Assembly: GCA_020746875.1 (NCBI GenBank)
Contig: JAGTJL010000003.1
Location: 1,054,001-1,118,000 of the forward strand
Direction of reading: 5' to 3'
DNA: 64,000 nt
DNA from: Rhexocercosporidium sp. MPI-PUGE-AT-0058
Taxonomy: Eukaryota > Ascomycota > Leotiomycetes > Helotiales
Made by a program: the position numbers and the translations under genes. The notes under the pieces are model-generated. The model was given only the letters and a program-made list of their open reading frames with translations. It ran no database searches and was not told the origin of the DNA. Below are positions 11,964 through 22,945 of this stretch, one piece after another (the stretch's first letter is position 1; every line of letters starts with the position of its first letter).

Positions 11964-14385
11964 ATGGAAGCCTTAGCAGCAGCTTCCAGCGTCTTAGCCG
12001 TAGTCTCTGTAGCTGTCCAGCTCACGTCCAGCATTCAGAAACTGATTTCTTTCTGGGACTCTGTCGTCGACGCACCGGCCGAAGTCCTGGAAATCACAAC
12101 GCACTTGCGCGTCCTTTGCGCATTGCTACGAGCCATCGAGATTGATTCGGTACAAGACAGAACCGAGGATGGTAGTGATGCGTCGCTTGCCACTGATTGT
12201 CTAGGAATATGTGGTTCCAGTATAGAAAAGCTTGAGATGCTGACGAGAGAATTGGATGTGGGGTTGCAGAAGAGGGGTGTGAGGAGGAAGTGGATGTGTC
12301 TGAAGAAGGCGATTAGGGAGAAGAAAGTGCAGAGTTATTGGGCGGAGATGGAGAGGGCGAAGAGTATGCTTCTGTTGTATCAGGGGCTTAGGAATGGGTA
12401 TGTTGCTTCCGGAAATGGAGATTTTTTGTGGGCTGACGAGGAGAAGGCAACGTTGCGATTCAACGCTTCAGCTCTTCACGAACTTCACTCAGCTGATACC
12501 ACAGAGAGCGGTTCCTGGTTTTGGTACCCCAAGTACCCACAGTCATACCCTTGGATATCACGACAGTAGCTCGCGTCTGATCCGCAAACCCATCTGGTCC
12601 TGCGACTACAAATTGCGGCTCAGTTTTGCTACAATACGTGTAAAGTTTCTGGCTCACGCAATGTCCGAAAATAGTCATGGTAAGGCAAAACGAATGCTTG
12701 CCCGGAAGCAAAAACAATACACTCTAGTTGCGTCTTTCTCGCCCAATATCTGCCACGGTCCGGTGATGGAGTGGACTTTCAAGCACTCATACAATTCTAT
12801 TGGCTTCGGGCTTCGAACTTTCAACCCTAGGCCGATCTGGTCTCCTATTTTTGAATCTGCAGCATATGGAGACATTGAGAAGGTTCGCGAGCTGATTCTA
12901 GAAGGCAAAGCTTCGCCATATGACGTTGATCCAAACGGTTGGACAGCTTTGCATGTGAGTTCTATGTACCTAATTCTGTGTAGATGAGCATACTTACCTG
13001 ACTAACCAGTACGCTGCTACTACCCACCATACCGAACTTTGTAAGATGTTAATTAGATTTGGCGCTGCAACGAATTGTGTAACTGTTCTGCAGCAAACTC
13101 CTCTCTTGCTGGCCACAGCAATCGAGCATCTCAGTTCCCGGAACGAAAGAAATCGATCGGAAAACGAACCGAGCTCAAGTCTCAACACGGTGAGATTACT
13201 CGTAGAAGAGGGTGGAAATGACCCCATGGACATCGATGACATAGGGTTCACGTCTATCTTCGACGCAGCCGGAAATATATCCAACGATGCTCTGGCCTGG
13301 CTCCTTACCCAGGGCAAGTACAGCCTGGACCTGGAGTATGTAACCCCAACAGGGCATACCGTGGCAGCGTACATATCCTCGAGAAACGATCTTTCACCAA
13401 GTCTTCTCCGCCCACTTTTGCGGGCAGGTATAGCCCTGAACGGCCCTTGTGCGAAAGAGTGGTATTTTCGATATCGCCGAGATAAGTCCAATTGGCGTAG
13501 GATAGAAGGTGACGTCCTACCTACAGAGTATCGTCAATGTTTGAAGAAGTTTTCTGAATATTTTCAGGGCCTACAATGATGCAGTATGCGGTTTGGAACT
13601 GGTATAACGAAGTCCTGAATTCGCTGGACCCCTCGCCCTGGGGCATTACTCCCAGTACGCCAACGTCGGTCTTACCAGCCGTTAAATCTCTACTAGATCA
13701 CGGTGCAGATATGTTTGCATTTTCGAGGTCGCGCCATACTATTTTGGATGGCCTATTCCTCAACTTCATCCAATTCAACTGTTACGACCGCCCACCAGAA
13801 GCCTTTGAATCCTGTCTAAACTCCTGGCTCTCTATTGTCCAAGAACTTGGTTTCAGTCTCAAGGACTGCATTCGTCGCGAAGCAGATGAGCAACGCGGGA
13901 CTTGGCATGACCTTGGACTTGGTCTCCGAATGGAGCTCAGGTTCAACGAAGATCAGTCTCCCCACGTATGGGCCGTCTTTCAAGGACCTCAAGAGTTCGA
14001 GAACAACGAATACAAGACACGAGTCTCACATTGCGCTATTTGGAAACGATGGCAGCTTACATACTCGCTTCCGAAACCACCTCCACGACCAAGATTGCCA
14101 GCTTTCCAAGGATCGCCGGTTGAGCTGATTGTGCTCAATGAGCAATCACCACTTGTCACAAGCCTCACAGATACTCGATCGGGTACGTCGTTTGTTGCAT
14201 CGAGAGCACGACGTCAAATACAATTTTTCCTGTTTTATTTCGGATTCTTGGGTCGGTATCGACATGAATTTACGTTTTATGTTTGTTTACTTGCCAGTTC
14301 TATTGGATTCGGCTATCTAGCAAGGTTTTGGATAACGGCAACTTTCTTTCTTGCTTCTAAAGTGCTTCACGATCTTGTATTGTAG
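11964..14385 (+). CDS. PigL_N-type STAND/ankyrin-like protein (copy 1)
   Basis: The N-terminus MEALAAASSVLAVVSVAVQL, followed by QKLISFWDSV, matches the fungal PigL_N / N-terminal STAND-protein domain and is clearly related to the gene at 24733. After about 145 residues the frame changes at a junction between 12398 and about 12507; the donor GTATGT at 12398 is good but the acceptor is uncertain. Later junctions are firm: intron 12955-13009 inside an ankyrin-like repeat (GWTALH joined to YAATTHH) and intron 13509-13567. Ankyrin-like repeats cover roughly 12850-13450. The C-terminal part (from 13568) has one more ankyrin-like piece and a hydrophobic tail near 14220-14380 that could be one or two membrane helices. 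No NACHT or NB-ARC P-loop is visible, so this is a short receptor-like architecture. Family members are suspected of roles in non-self recognition; that is inference. Exon structure at the N-terminal third is tentative. Confidence 0.7.
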
Positions 14386-14872
14386 TCTCTATCTTGAAAT
14401 GACCTTTCTCACAGATCTCTTATCATATGGCATCTCCTATTATGTATCATGAATCGTCACAGTATCTTACTCACAAAGTTCACACTTGTACGGTAGGTAG
14501 GCCTTTCGGTTAAAACCGCTCATCTGGACTGCTTCAGGCGCCGGCTTTTTACAGTATACCATACCTTGCAACATCACTACTGTATGTGTGATTTTGCAGA
14601 CTACCTTAAATTTTATTGGCTTCGCCTTGGCGGCGTTTATTTCTGCTCCTTCGATGACCTGGCAGAACCATAAGAAGAAATAAGCAGAGAGGCTTGGTGC
14701 AAATGCAACCTCAATTTCAACCCCACCCGCGTTAAAAGAGAAACAAACGCCCCTCGTTTAGATCATCCACGAAACATTTTCTTCTCAAAGTCATTCTCCA
14801 AGACTGCGATAGCCTTTATCTAGTATTCGCCGCGGAAGTTTTATCGTGTCTTGAGGGATCTCCAGAAATACG
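14386..14872. other. Intergenic, nothing recognised
   Basis: An AT-rich stretch with no open frame of interest. It probably holds the terminator of the ankyrin gene and the promoter of the small gene that may start at 14873. Confidence 0.4.
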
Positions 14873-15450
14873 ATGTTTACTATTTTGGGGATTGTCTATT
14901 GGAGGATCCAGTTCAAATGGCCATTCATAGAGACATTTGTGCCTACTCGACGAAACCCGGTTGAACCTGATCGCTACTACGACCTAGATGTCACCGGTCC
15001 AGTCGCTGAGATTCGCATTAACTTCCTTGGACGGATGCCTCTCACACGACCTTCATCACCCATTCCAGGCTCAGGGCAGAATTCAAAGCTGCAATTGAAA
15101 TCTAAACTGACGATGCTGCGAACTGAGGTCAAGCTCCAGATTGTCAGTGCACACTACCCAACACTTGTTGTGTCTTCTCTACTTTGTGGGAACTAGAGAT
15201 CTTTCTCAGCAACAATATTCAAACAAACCAAATTCTGACTTTGTTGCAGTGGAAGGATGTTTTGGGAGGAGAAGTGGTCCACTTATACCATTCCAACAAG
15301 CATTCAGGATTGGGTTCTGTTCATCTGATGGGACGTATCTGCGAAAATCCCAAAGCCTGCGCTCTCCGGCACGGCCATTGCGCAGGGAGAGATCCTCCAC
15401 CGCGGAAACACAATGAAAGAAACTGGGTCCACTTGATTGTTTGTTTGTGA
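14873..15450 (+). CDS. Small orphan gene, two exons (tentative)
   Basis: Two open segments join in phase through a plausible intron 15143-15249 (donor GTCAGT, acceptor GCAG), giving 156 residues from ATG at 14873 to the stop at 15450. The first exon reads MFTILGIVYWRIQF and is otherwise Pro/Arg-rich. The second exon (WKDVLGGEVVHLYHSNKHSG) contains several His and Cys residues. I do not recognise a family. The phase match and a sensible intron length argue for a gene, but neither codon bias nor homology backs it strongly, and it could be a remnant of something larger next to the ankyrin gene. Confidence 0.35.
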
Positions 15451-16140
15451 CATTCCTGTCGAGATGCTCATAATTCTAGTAGGATACAAATTGTGAACTC
15501 ATGTTTCCATTTTTCGCATTTAATTTAACTGTCACAAGAAATTTCAAACGTGTCCTGCTTCTTCTAAAGTTCCATAAGCATTTAGTCACATAATAATTTA
15601 GTCATTTGCGCTGCTGCTGAGCCCTAAGGGTTTGTTTTGCCATCTCACGCTGTTTAGCGAGGCACTTTCGGGCGGTCCATAAAATCAGAGTCGACGGCAT
15701 CACTTGACAAACACTCAACGACAGAATAATCTTTAACTTTGAAACTATGACATGCCGTAAAGAAGATGCCGATATGCATTTTCTTCGATTCGCTTTCTGG
15801 ATCGTGTCAACATGAAAAGTGCCAGGATTTTCATTTGGCTATGTAAAGCCCGCTCCACAGCCCTTTACTTTCAGGCTCGCAACCTTGTACTCAGGCCTTT
15901 TTGACTGGTCTTTAGTGGACAAAGAGTGGGACGGTTTATTGGTGCAAATTCTGTACGAGGGTCCGGAACTCGGAGTCAAAGAAGGCTTGGAACCCACTAA
16001 CTTCACACCAAGATCCATCATTCATTTGCTCGCTACTACACTGACCCCCGACGTCGCAACAAATCCCACAAAGAACTATTATAATCATAATTTAAAATAA
16101 GAAAACCGGTAACATCAAACATTAGCAATGGTGTAAGATA
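15451..16140. other. Intergenic upstream of tRNA-Glu
   Basis: I see no supported gene. An open stretch of 93 codons at about 15819-16100 begins with a non-ATG codon and has no recognisable sequence, so I do not call it. The flank immediately 5' of the tRNA is AT-rich. Confidence 0.4.
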
Positions 16141-16241
16141 TCCGGAATGGTGTAGTGGCTAGCATTTCTGCCTCTCATGATCTGTCTACTTGGCAGTAAA
16201 TTTGTTCGCAGGAGACCGGGGTTCAATTCCCCGTTCCGGAA
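16141..16241 (+). tRNA. tRNA-Glu (anticodon CUC) with a 29-nt intron
   Basis: The acceptor stem pairs TCCGGAA (16141-16147) with TTCCGGA (16234-16240), with discriminator A at 16241. The anticodon stem pairs TCTGC (16167-16171) with GCAGG (16208-16212), closed by one T-G wobble. The loop is CTCTCA plus C16207, putting anticodon CTC at 16174-16176. The 29-nt intron (16178-16206) sits at the canonical site one base 3' of the anticodon. The T arm has GGTTCAATTCC. A TTTT run begins at 16248, a good Pol III terminator. The mature length is 72 nt, right for tRNA-Glu. It decodes GAG. Confidence 0.92.
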
Positions 16242-16697
16242 ATTGTCTTTTGCATTTTTGGGCTTTGGAAGTTCTTGATTTCAAGGGGAGCGATTTGCTG
16301 GGTTTTTGAAGGGTTTTCGGAGGCCCGCGATGCGGCAGCGAGCAAGCAGCAGCCCCTCGCTCAAAAACGCTCGCGTACTTCACCCACGCCGCAATACATT
16401 AGTGTGTAGCTTGTCTATCTAAGGGCTGTGATCCTCCTGTGCATTAGTTGTTTTGAGTCCGTAACTTACTATTGTCCCTCTAAGATAGTTCATTCCCTCA
16501 GCACCAATATCTATTTCATATTTGTAGGCGGTAAGTAGTGGAGCGGTTGGCGTCCAACTTCAGCTTTAGGGAGGGTATTCTGTTCATTGCATTTAATTGT
16601 TTGTACAAATGTTCACACTCCTCTAAGCTTCAAAATTCTTCGGCTTCTCATAATAATTGCAACGTCTATCACCGTGCTCTAAGAGGAACCCGTAGGC
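16242..16697. other. Intergenic between tRNA-Glu and P450 3' end
   Basis: Contains the T-run Pol III terminator just after the tRNA (16247-16257). The rest holds no coding signal that I can support; the 3' UTR of the convergent P450 gene is expected here. Confidence 0.4.
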
Positions 16698-18555
16698 TTA
16701 TTCTCCATCCTCTCCAACCAGCGCTTTAAAATCTACCGTGCCCTCACCCACGGAATCGAACCTCCACCTCACACCTTCCCAGCCCTCTCTCCTCCGCAGT
16801 TTAATATCGACATCTCTAACTGGTTTCCTGACCGCCGTACCAAGTTTCTGGAACGCCATATCAGGCACTTGGAAAGTGTCACCATTCTGACTATCGACGG
16901 AGAAGCTAACCACCACACCAGCTACAAAAGCTAGGATTTCCATCATCGCAAAATGGCGACCTGGACATAGATGCTTGCCACCTCCAAATGGAAAGTAAGC
17001 CTGCTTCTGCGCTTGGCGGGTCGACTTGTCCAGAGTCGATTTGGTGCTGGCAAGGAATCGTTGTGGGTTGAACTGGGAGGAATCCGGACCCCAGATGTGG
17101 GGTGAGGTGTGTGTGATACCTGACGGCAATTGGATCAAAGACGGCGATCTGAGTGTGTATGATATAGATGATCCTGAGGATGATAATGTTGTGGGCTTTG
17201 TGACAGCGCGCACAGATGTCGCTGCGTCGACTAAGCGTAGCGTCTCGTGGAATGTTGAGAGGAGAAGGGGACATTGCGTTTGGAAGCGAGTGATATCCAT
17301 CACGGCTTCTTCTTTGCCATCCTCCTGAGATGGTTGTCGATTCACAATGGACTCGACCTCTGCTCGTATCTGCTCCAATAGGGTGGGTGATGAGAGAATA
17401 TAACTCAGTTGCCAGAACGATGTCGGTACTGAATTGGTAGTTGCCAGGAAGAGAGTGGAGATCTCGAAATTGGCGATGTCGTCTGCAGTGAAGCCCCATT
17501 TCTGACAACAGGCAAGACGGGCCTGTATTAGTTTTGAAGCTGTAAGTTCGTGGTTGTTGGCATAGAAGGACGTGAATGCACTTTTTATGCGAATTCGTCC
17601 TAGATATGCTTTTGGAGCTATAATGGTAGGGAGGAAGTTCAGCATGAGAAGAGACATCTTGTCCTCAAAATCCCTATACAGCATGTTAGGCTAGAAGAAC
17701 GGATGGGATTATGTGGGGGTTCCCAGCTTGAAGGCTTGGAATAAATGCTTGACATCAGGAGGACCGGATCTAACTTACCAAAGACAGTCGATGAGACTGT
17801 GATCACGATTTAAGGGACTTTGCGGTCCATAAAGAGCATCTGCAGTCGCCAAAGTCAGGACATCTCGAATCCACCTATAGAGACCGAATGCCTCTCCATT
17901 TTCGTCGATTATATTAAGTGAGGCTGCGACCTTTTCCAACACTCCCCGATTTAACTCCGACAATCCAGTGCCAGGAGAAAGAGATTCTACCATTATCTTA
18001 TGATTCTCGTTCAAAAAGGAGTCCCCGTCGTTGCCGTTCAGAAAGGGTCCATTGGGATCGTAATCTGGCGATGTTTCCCCACGTATGATCTTCATTCCCT
18101 GCTCACCAATGTTGAAAGCTCGCTGTGAGGATTCCACAACGAAAGAACCGAAATCGAAGGACTTTGTATTCCGGTACGCAGCTTGAATAAGAGATGGGTC
18201 GCAGATGACATAGATTCGTGATGAGAATATTCGTAGTGTAAACGCTGGGTAGGAAGGTACTTTCGAACTATCTCCAGTCAGCAGTGCGACAAGTAGTCAA
18301 CTCCACAGCTCCAAAGTACCTCAGCTTCTGAAAGTACCCAACCTGCCATCTCAGCATTCCTATCAAATGGCCGCAGAACGGTATCTTGCTTTTCAATAAC
18401 GGTGGTTCGTTCACCTCCAAAACTCCCAGCCTATTAATTGCAAGCAAAATAACTCCTAGCACGGCAACCACCACTGTTGGAATTAAGGCATGGCTTCCAC
18501 TACCGCGCCGTAGCAACTCTGTGAAAGAGCCACTGATCTCGAAATTGGTGGCCAT
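16698..18555 (-). CDS. Cytochrome P450, CYP7/CYP8-like
   Basis: Three exons on the minus strand (18555-18320, 18267-17779, 17673-16698) join in phase to 566 residues. The start is ATG at 18555 (MATNFEISG); an in-frame TTG further upstream was not used. Residues about 20-35 form an N-terminal membrane anchor, followed by a Pro-containing hinge and PFCGHLIGMLRWQVGYF, a pattern seen in fungal P450s annotated as sterol 7-alpha-hydroxylase or prostacyclin-synthase-like. The K-helix ExxR is ETLR. The haem loop is FPFGGGKHLCPGRHFA with ligand Cys478. The I-helix segment reads LFLATTNSVPTSFW, so the usual (A/G)Gx(D/E)(T/S) acid-alcohol pair is replaced by a TNS sequence, as in the CYP7/CYP8 clan. Substrate is unknown. 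No biosynthetic cluster partner lies next to it. Confidence 0.9.
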
Positions 18556-19780
18556 CTTAGTCGTTGATCCTTCTGCGCCTTCCAAATTGTATCACCGCAA
18601 TTGAGGTCGCAAAGCTCCTGTGGCGAAACACTGTCGCGTCATGGACAATTCAAAGGCAATGCAAACCAGTACAATCTCTGGAGAAACGTAAATGAAATAA
18701 AGAGAAATGTACTTTTGCGACCTCAAGATCGTGGAGGAAGGGGCTTGGTTTCTATTGGTTTGACATCCCAGGTTAGAAGACCAACTACGGTCTAAGCACG
18801 ACCCGCAAGCCATGTTCCGGGATAACCTCTCATTCGAGATAGACAGTCTGGATCAATCAGAAGCGGAGGATGAGCAAATTCAACGGTCAGATGCGCGGAA
18901 TACGCTTTCTTTGCATGAGAGTGGTTTCAGCATTCAACACACCCGAGAGAAGGCCAAGACTCGGGTGGTCGAGAGCCGGTGGGTGTCGCGGCTGTATAAA
19001 CCTCCGGACGCGATCGTCGTCATTAATTGTAGATTTTGGAATTAGCGGAAATTCTAATTTATCATGGATAGGTCATCGATCATGAGAAAGAATATTCGGA
19101 TTGTTCAGGTTCGAATCTTTGAAGTTCATCGTTGCCTCCACGTCCGCGGAGGAGGTAGAGAATCTCGGATGAAATTCGGGTCTTCAAACCTTAAACCCAC
19201 CTCTGACACTTGAATTTGGATACCATGAAAAGATAGAAAACAGGCAATTTTTACCGATGGGTCAAGTAAGCAGCTGTTTGAGGTCTTGTTTCTGGCTTAG
19301 AGTTGATCATTTAAGCTTTGGAAGCTTTGCGATGTGACATCTCCCAAGACAAACCAGCATTTGCCCAGCTCCAGGTGATTCGTGGCAGAATTGCTCGCAG
19401 GACCAATGGGCTCGGCTAACTCGTGCGGAACAATCTTTCTGACGACCTTCATCCAAGATAATAAAACAGTAAAACCGAACAAAAAAGTGAAATCAAAACC
19501 ATACAACAGCAGGTATTCGCTGGTGATCACCCAACTACTACTATCTCTAGTCGGATATTTATGGAGCTAGGAGCCCTCAGCGCTAACGACAGTCTTAGAA
19601 AAGTCACCACGGCACAACCCAACCAAGGGCTTACAGCAGCAGTAGCACTTTTAAGCATGACTTCTTGACTTCCACGATCCCAACCCTTGGTTCTTGCAAC
19701 AACCACACGCAGCCTCGCGTAGTCAGAACCTTCTACACCTTCCACACCTTCCTCACCTTCCTCACCTTTCTCAGATCTCC
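18556..19780. other. Intergenic between P450 and F-box-like gene
   Basis: No gene is supported. The P450 promoter lies at the left end. A truncated 5S rRNA copy sits at about 19500-19545 (listed separately). At 19735-19775 there is a CCTTCCTCACCTT-type pyrimidine repeat that forms the leader of the F-box-like gene. Confidence 0.45.
19500..19545 (-). pseudogene. Truncated 5S rRNA copy (3' end only)
   Basis: Read on the minus strand, the segment has GTAGTTGGGTGATCACCAG and then GCGAATACCTGCTGTTGTATG. This closely resembles the 3' third of ascomycete 5S rRNA, including the terminal CTGTTGTATG and a following T-rich run. The 5' two thirds of a 5S gene, with the internal control region, are not recognisable upstream. 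Pezizomycotina have dispersed single 5S genes and pseudogenes, so a dead fragment is the best call. A second, more decayed copy lies at 28468-28517. Confidence 0.72.
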
Positions 19781-20989
19781 ATGGATCCAGCCCCTGCCAC
19801 CCAAGTTCCTATTCTTCGACAAATATTCAATCTTTTCGGGTTTGGCTTTGCGCGACATCATACTCAAGGCAGATCCATTACGTTTGACTTGGACTCACCT
19901 ATCAAGAGGCTTCCACCTGAGCTTATGCTCCTCATAGTAGACTATGGCTCTGTGGTATCAGGAGCAAGTTTGAGCTTGACATGTCATTCGTTTTACATAT
20001 GCCTCAGAGAGCGCTGTCTAGACTCTCTCAAGAAGGCTGGACATTCGACCATACACGAATTTCTTTCTTGCCTAGAACGAGACCTACCAACCCACGTCGC
20101 TTGTCCATATTGCGTCCAACTTCATCCCATATCCATCGCCGAGAAGTACCACCCACTATCGCGTACGGATTCTAGACCCAATCGGCCTTGGTTGGCATGC
20201 TGCCACATGGAATTGACCAGCGGACTTGCAAAAGGAACATATGTCGAGTTCTCGTCGATTATTTTCCACATGGCAATGAAAGCTTACAGGCAATCCCGTG
20301 AAACCACGCAACTTCTAAGATTACTTAGCTGCGAAACTAAGAAACTCCTCGATTGGGGTTTTGTAGAACAACGTACAGCTGAAGCTCGGATTCAAGACGG
20401 ATCGCTCTTATTGCGTGAGCAAAGAGTGTTCATGGTGCCATCCTCCGAAGCAATTCCTCTGCCATGGTGTGGCGGTATCAATATTTGCCCTCACATACGA
20501 TTTGTAACAATGAGAACTTTGCATGTATATGGTATTCAGATTCCATGCGCGTCCCAAATCGAAAATTTCGAGAATAGGCAAGGCCTCATTTGCTGTAATC
20601 ATTGTTACACCGAGTTCCGAGTCGATTTCAAGAGCTACGGCAAGGCGGGCAATGCGATGTTTCTGACAAGATGGATGGATCTCGGGGAGGGACGAAATTT
20701 CAACGACCACAAGTTTAGAAGCCGGCTTAGCGGTATCGGGGAGACATCTTGGGCCAAAGTTGCTTTCCCGCGAGGTTCAATTTGTGCTTCCTTCGAGCAG
20801 AAACCCGAGGCAGCTTTCAAGTTCGATTCGCTCTTATCCCATCAGGACGAAAAAGATATGTGCACGGAAATAATTTCTTGGCCATGGCCAGAAGGAAAAA
20901 AGGTGTCATTCATTGGTGTCAAACAATATTACATGGTAAGGAATGGCAGTTTCGTTTTTTTACCTAGCGAACAAGGTGCGATATCATAA
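19781..20989 (+). CDS. F-box-like protein with Cys-pair motifs
   Basis: A single exon of 402 residues from the ATG at 19781; the open frame extends upstream only through a non-ATG codon in the pyrimidine-rich leader. Residues about 35-75 (IKRLPPELMLLIVDYGSV, then LSLTCHSFY) fit an F-box-like motif: LPxEL, a hydrophobic I/V, and the LSLTC-x-FY end. Cys pairs follow (CPYC near residue 105, CCHME, and CCNHC near residue 295), which are often seen in fungal lineage-specific F-box families and may bind zinc. F-box proteins normally recruit targets to SCF ubiquitin ligases via Skp1; the target here is unknown. Such families expand rapidly in Leotiomycetes, which suits the accessory setting. Confidence 0.75.
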   Translation: MDPAPATQVPILRQIFNLFGFGFARHHTQGRSITFDLDSPIKRLPPELMLLIVDYGSVVSGASLSLTCHSFYICLRERCLDSLKKAGHSTIHEFLSCLERDLPTHVACPYCVQLHPISIAEKYHPLSRTDSRPNRPWLACCHMELTSGLAKGTYVEFSSIIFHMAMKAYRQSRETTQLLRLLSCETKKLLDWGFVEQRTAEARIQDGSLLLREQRVFMVPSSEAIPLPWCGGINICPHIRFVTMRTLHVYGIQIPCASQIENFENRQGLICCNHCYTEFRVDFKSYGKAGNAMFLTRWMDLGEGRNFNDHKFRSRLSGIGETSWAKVAFPRGSICASFEQKPEAAFKFDSLLSHQDEKDMCTEIISWPWPEGKKVSFIGVKQYYMVRNGSFVFLPSEQGAIS

Positions 20990-21093
20990 GAGCTGCACCT
21001 TCCTTAGAAATAACATCAGTGACACTCTGCCCTGCTCCTTCCCCATATTGTGATGTGGTGCGCTACCCAATCTTGTGTGGGTTTACTTATCTT

Positions 21094-21172
21094 CTCCTTT
21101 TTCGTCTCCTTCTTCGTCTCCTTCGTCTCCTTCTTCGTCTCCTTCGTCTCCTTCTCCTCCTTCTCCTCCTTC
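21094..21172 (+). repeat. Degenerate TTCGTCTCC pyrimidine repeat
   Basis: About eight imperfect copies of a TTCGTCTCCT / TTCTCCT unit. They lie just before the small gene at 21197. Read as protein they give a Phe/Ser/Val-rich string, which is why a longer frame starting at 21053 exists. Confidence 0.8.
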
Positions 21173-21196
21173 TTACTTAGAACTGCACTCGTAACA

Positions 21197-21499
21197 ATGA
21201 CTTCATACGTTGACTTCTGCGTTTTCGCATTCGCCATAATTAGCGCCATTCACACCCTCGCCCAAATCGCCACCTGGATTTGGCCCAACAGCTGGCTTGG
21301 TAAGCGTATCCGTCTGCCTCAATCTTCTGCGGATCAAGACCGTTGGAAGGCACTCATGGAGGCGAGGCTGGACGCGATACAATCAATACTCGAAGAGGAC
21401 AGGCGCCAAAGTGCCAACCCTCCCGAGATGGAGGTTGTAGCACAGATACGACCTCGTTACAGGACCCGGGCCAATAGTTCTCCAGAAGGGTCCCGATAG
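21197..21499 (+). CDS. Small putative membrane-anchored protein (100 residues)
   Basis: From ATG 21197 the frame gives 100 residues starting MTSYVDFCVFAFAIISAIHTL, a single hydrophobic helix, followed by a Trp-rich junction (WIWPNSWLGKR) and a charged soluble tail. The ATG at 21053 in the same frame would add 48 residues encoded by the TTCGTCTCC repeat; I prefer 21197 because the upstream part is low complexity and typical of a leader. A short N-terminal helix plus a helical tail is common in small genes next to fungal immunity-like loci, but no family is recognised. Confidence 0.5.
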   Translation: MTSYVDFCVFAFAIISAIHTLAQIATWIWPNSWLGKRIRLPQSSADQDRWKALMEARLDAIQSILEEDRRQSANPPEMEVVAQIRPRYRTRANSSPEGSR

Positions 21500-21567
21500 C
21501 GTCCAGAGACTCCTTTATAAGACCGATATCATCATTATATTTGCTCGATTATAATACACCTAGTAAC

Positions 21568-22945
21568 TCATAGCACCAATCTCCCAGGCTCAGCCTCCAG
21601 TACAGTCTTTACCCGGTCCAAGAAGATCTGTGCCCTCTTCTCCTCGCCCTTCGGAACAGTCAAACTGAACACATTGACCACGTTCGACAGTCCGGGTAAT
21701 TGCTTGCCGCCCAATCTCGGTGGAGTAGCCTTCTTCGTTGTTCCTGATAAAATATCAATGATATCACCATTCTTTGCTGGAGTCGTTACAAATGCCGACC
21801 GTGGAGCAGCGGGTGGCAAGGCTTGGATTTGTGGGAGGAAAGTGCCTCGTACACCAGATGCGGTGGTGACTTTATCGAGGCCGAGAACGGAGTTGAAAAG
21901 GTCGTCTGCGGTTGGCTTGTAGGACTTTGAGCGTGGGAGATCATCGTTTGCAACTTCTGTTGCGCGGGCGATGAAGGTTGAGAGGGGCATGAAGACTCCC
22001 AGTGTGCTCTGGATGCGCTTCTGTACTTCCAACACTGCTTTCATTGAGATCGGCACCGCGATGTTTAAATCCTTGACTGGTTCTGGGGCTGGTGCGGCGG
22101 CGTTCTTTGCTGCGGCAGGCTTTGGTACTGGGGCTGCGAGCTTGATGTTGCTTAGGTCGAGATGGCTCAATTTGGAGATCTTGCTCGAGAGCTCGGCGGG
22201 GTAGGAAGGGGATATCGTGCCTAGGTAGGCTAGAACATCACCCTTCAGGAGGCGGTTGTTGGGCCCCGTGGGTGTCATCTCATCGATTTTGGAGGGGTCG
22301 ATGTTGTGCTCGTGCATGAGGTGCTCGACGGAGGGTAGGAGTGGATATGTCTGCTTCTTTGCCGGGCCCGACGACTTCTTCACTGGTGCAGAAGAAGTCT
22401 CTGAACTTGAAAATTTCGAAGGAGCTGATTCGGATCTGGTCTCTGAGGGCGCGGACTTGGATTCCTCTTTGGGGGGAGAGGAGCTCGCGTTCTCTTCGGC
22501 GGGTATTTCGAGACTGCTGAGATCGTCGCCTGGTTCTGCGAGGACACCAATTCGAACGCCTACTTTGATGCCCTTCGTTCCGTCGCCTTGGAAGATCTTC
22601 GCCATAATCCCGTCGTCCTGGGCTTCCACGTCCATAGATGCCTTGTCCGTCTCGATCTCCAGCAGGATGTCGCCAGCGGAAAACGAGTCCCCCTCCTTGA
22701 CTGCCCACTTTGCGATATTCCCTTCCGTCATAGTGGGGGAAAGAGCTGGCATGGTGAAGTTTTGAGCGGCGAGACATGCTGTCGAAGTGCGGAAGCCTGG
22801 CAATTCATCAGTACATTATTCGGCGTGTAATTTCTGGGATTTTGTTGAAGGTTGAGAGGTACGCACCTCGAGCTGAGGCGTCTTGTCGCAACTGCCGGGA
22901 GGTGAGTCTCGCGGACAAACGACAAGCTGCCGCAAAAGATGCCAT
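21568..22945 (-). CDS. pdx1: Pyruvate dehydrogenase complex protein X (E3-binding protein)
   Basis: Two exons (22945-22867 and 22796-21568) encode 435 residues, near the 410 of yeast Pdx1. Residues 1-27 (MASFAAACRLSARLTSRQLR) form a basic amphipathic mitochondrial presequence. A lipoyl domain spans about 39-115 with the lipoylated lysine in ETDKASM (Lys78). An acidic/Ser/Pro linker follows. The peripheral-subunit-binding domain that docks dihydrolipoamide dehydrogenase lies at about 175-220 (LLPSVEHLMHEHNID, then NNRLLKGDVLAYLG). The C-terminal third is short and lacks the acetyltransferase HxxxDG active site, which separates it from true E2. It anchors E3 to the pyruvate dehydrogenase core in the matrix. 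The intron 22866-22797 splits codon 27. It shares a short promoter with the divergent gene at 23221. Confidence 0.93.

Noticed and set aside
15819..16100. 93-codon frame before tRNA-Glu
   Set aside because: It begins with a GTG, has no ATG near the start and no recognisable sequence.
18553..18585. Upstream start of the P450 at 18585
   Set aside because: The codon there is TTG. The first ATG in frame is at 18555.
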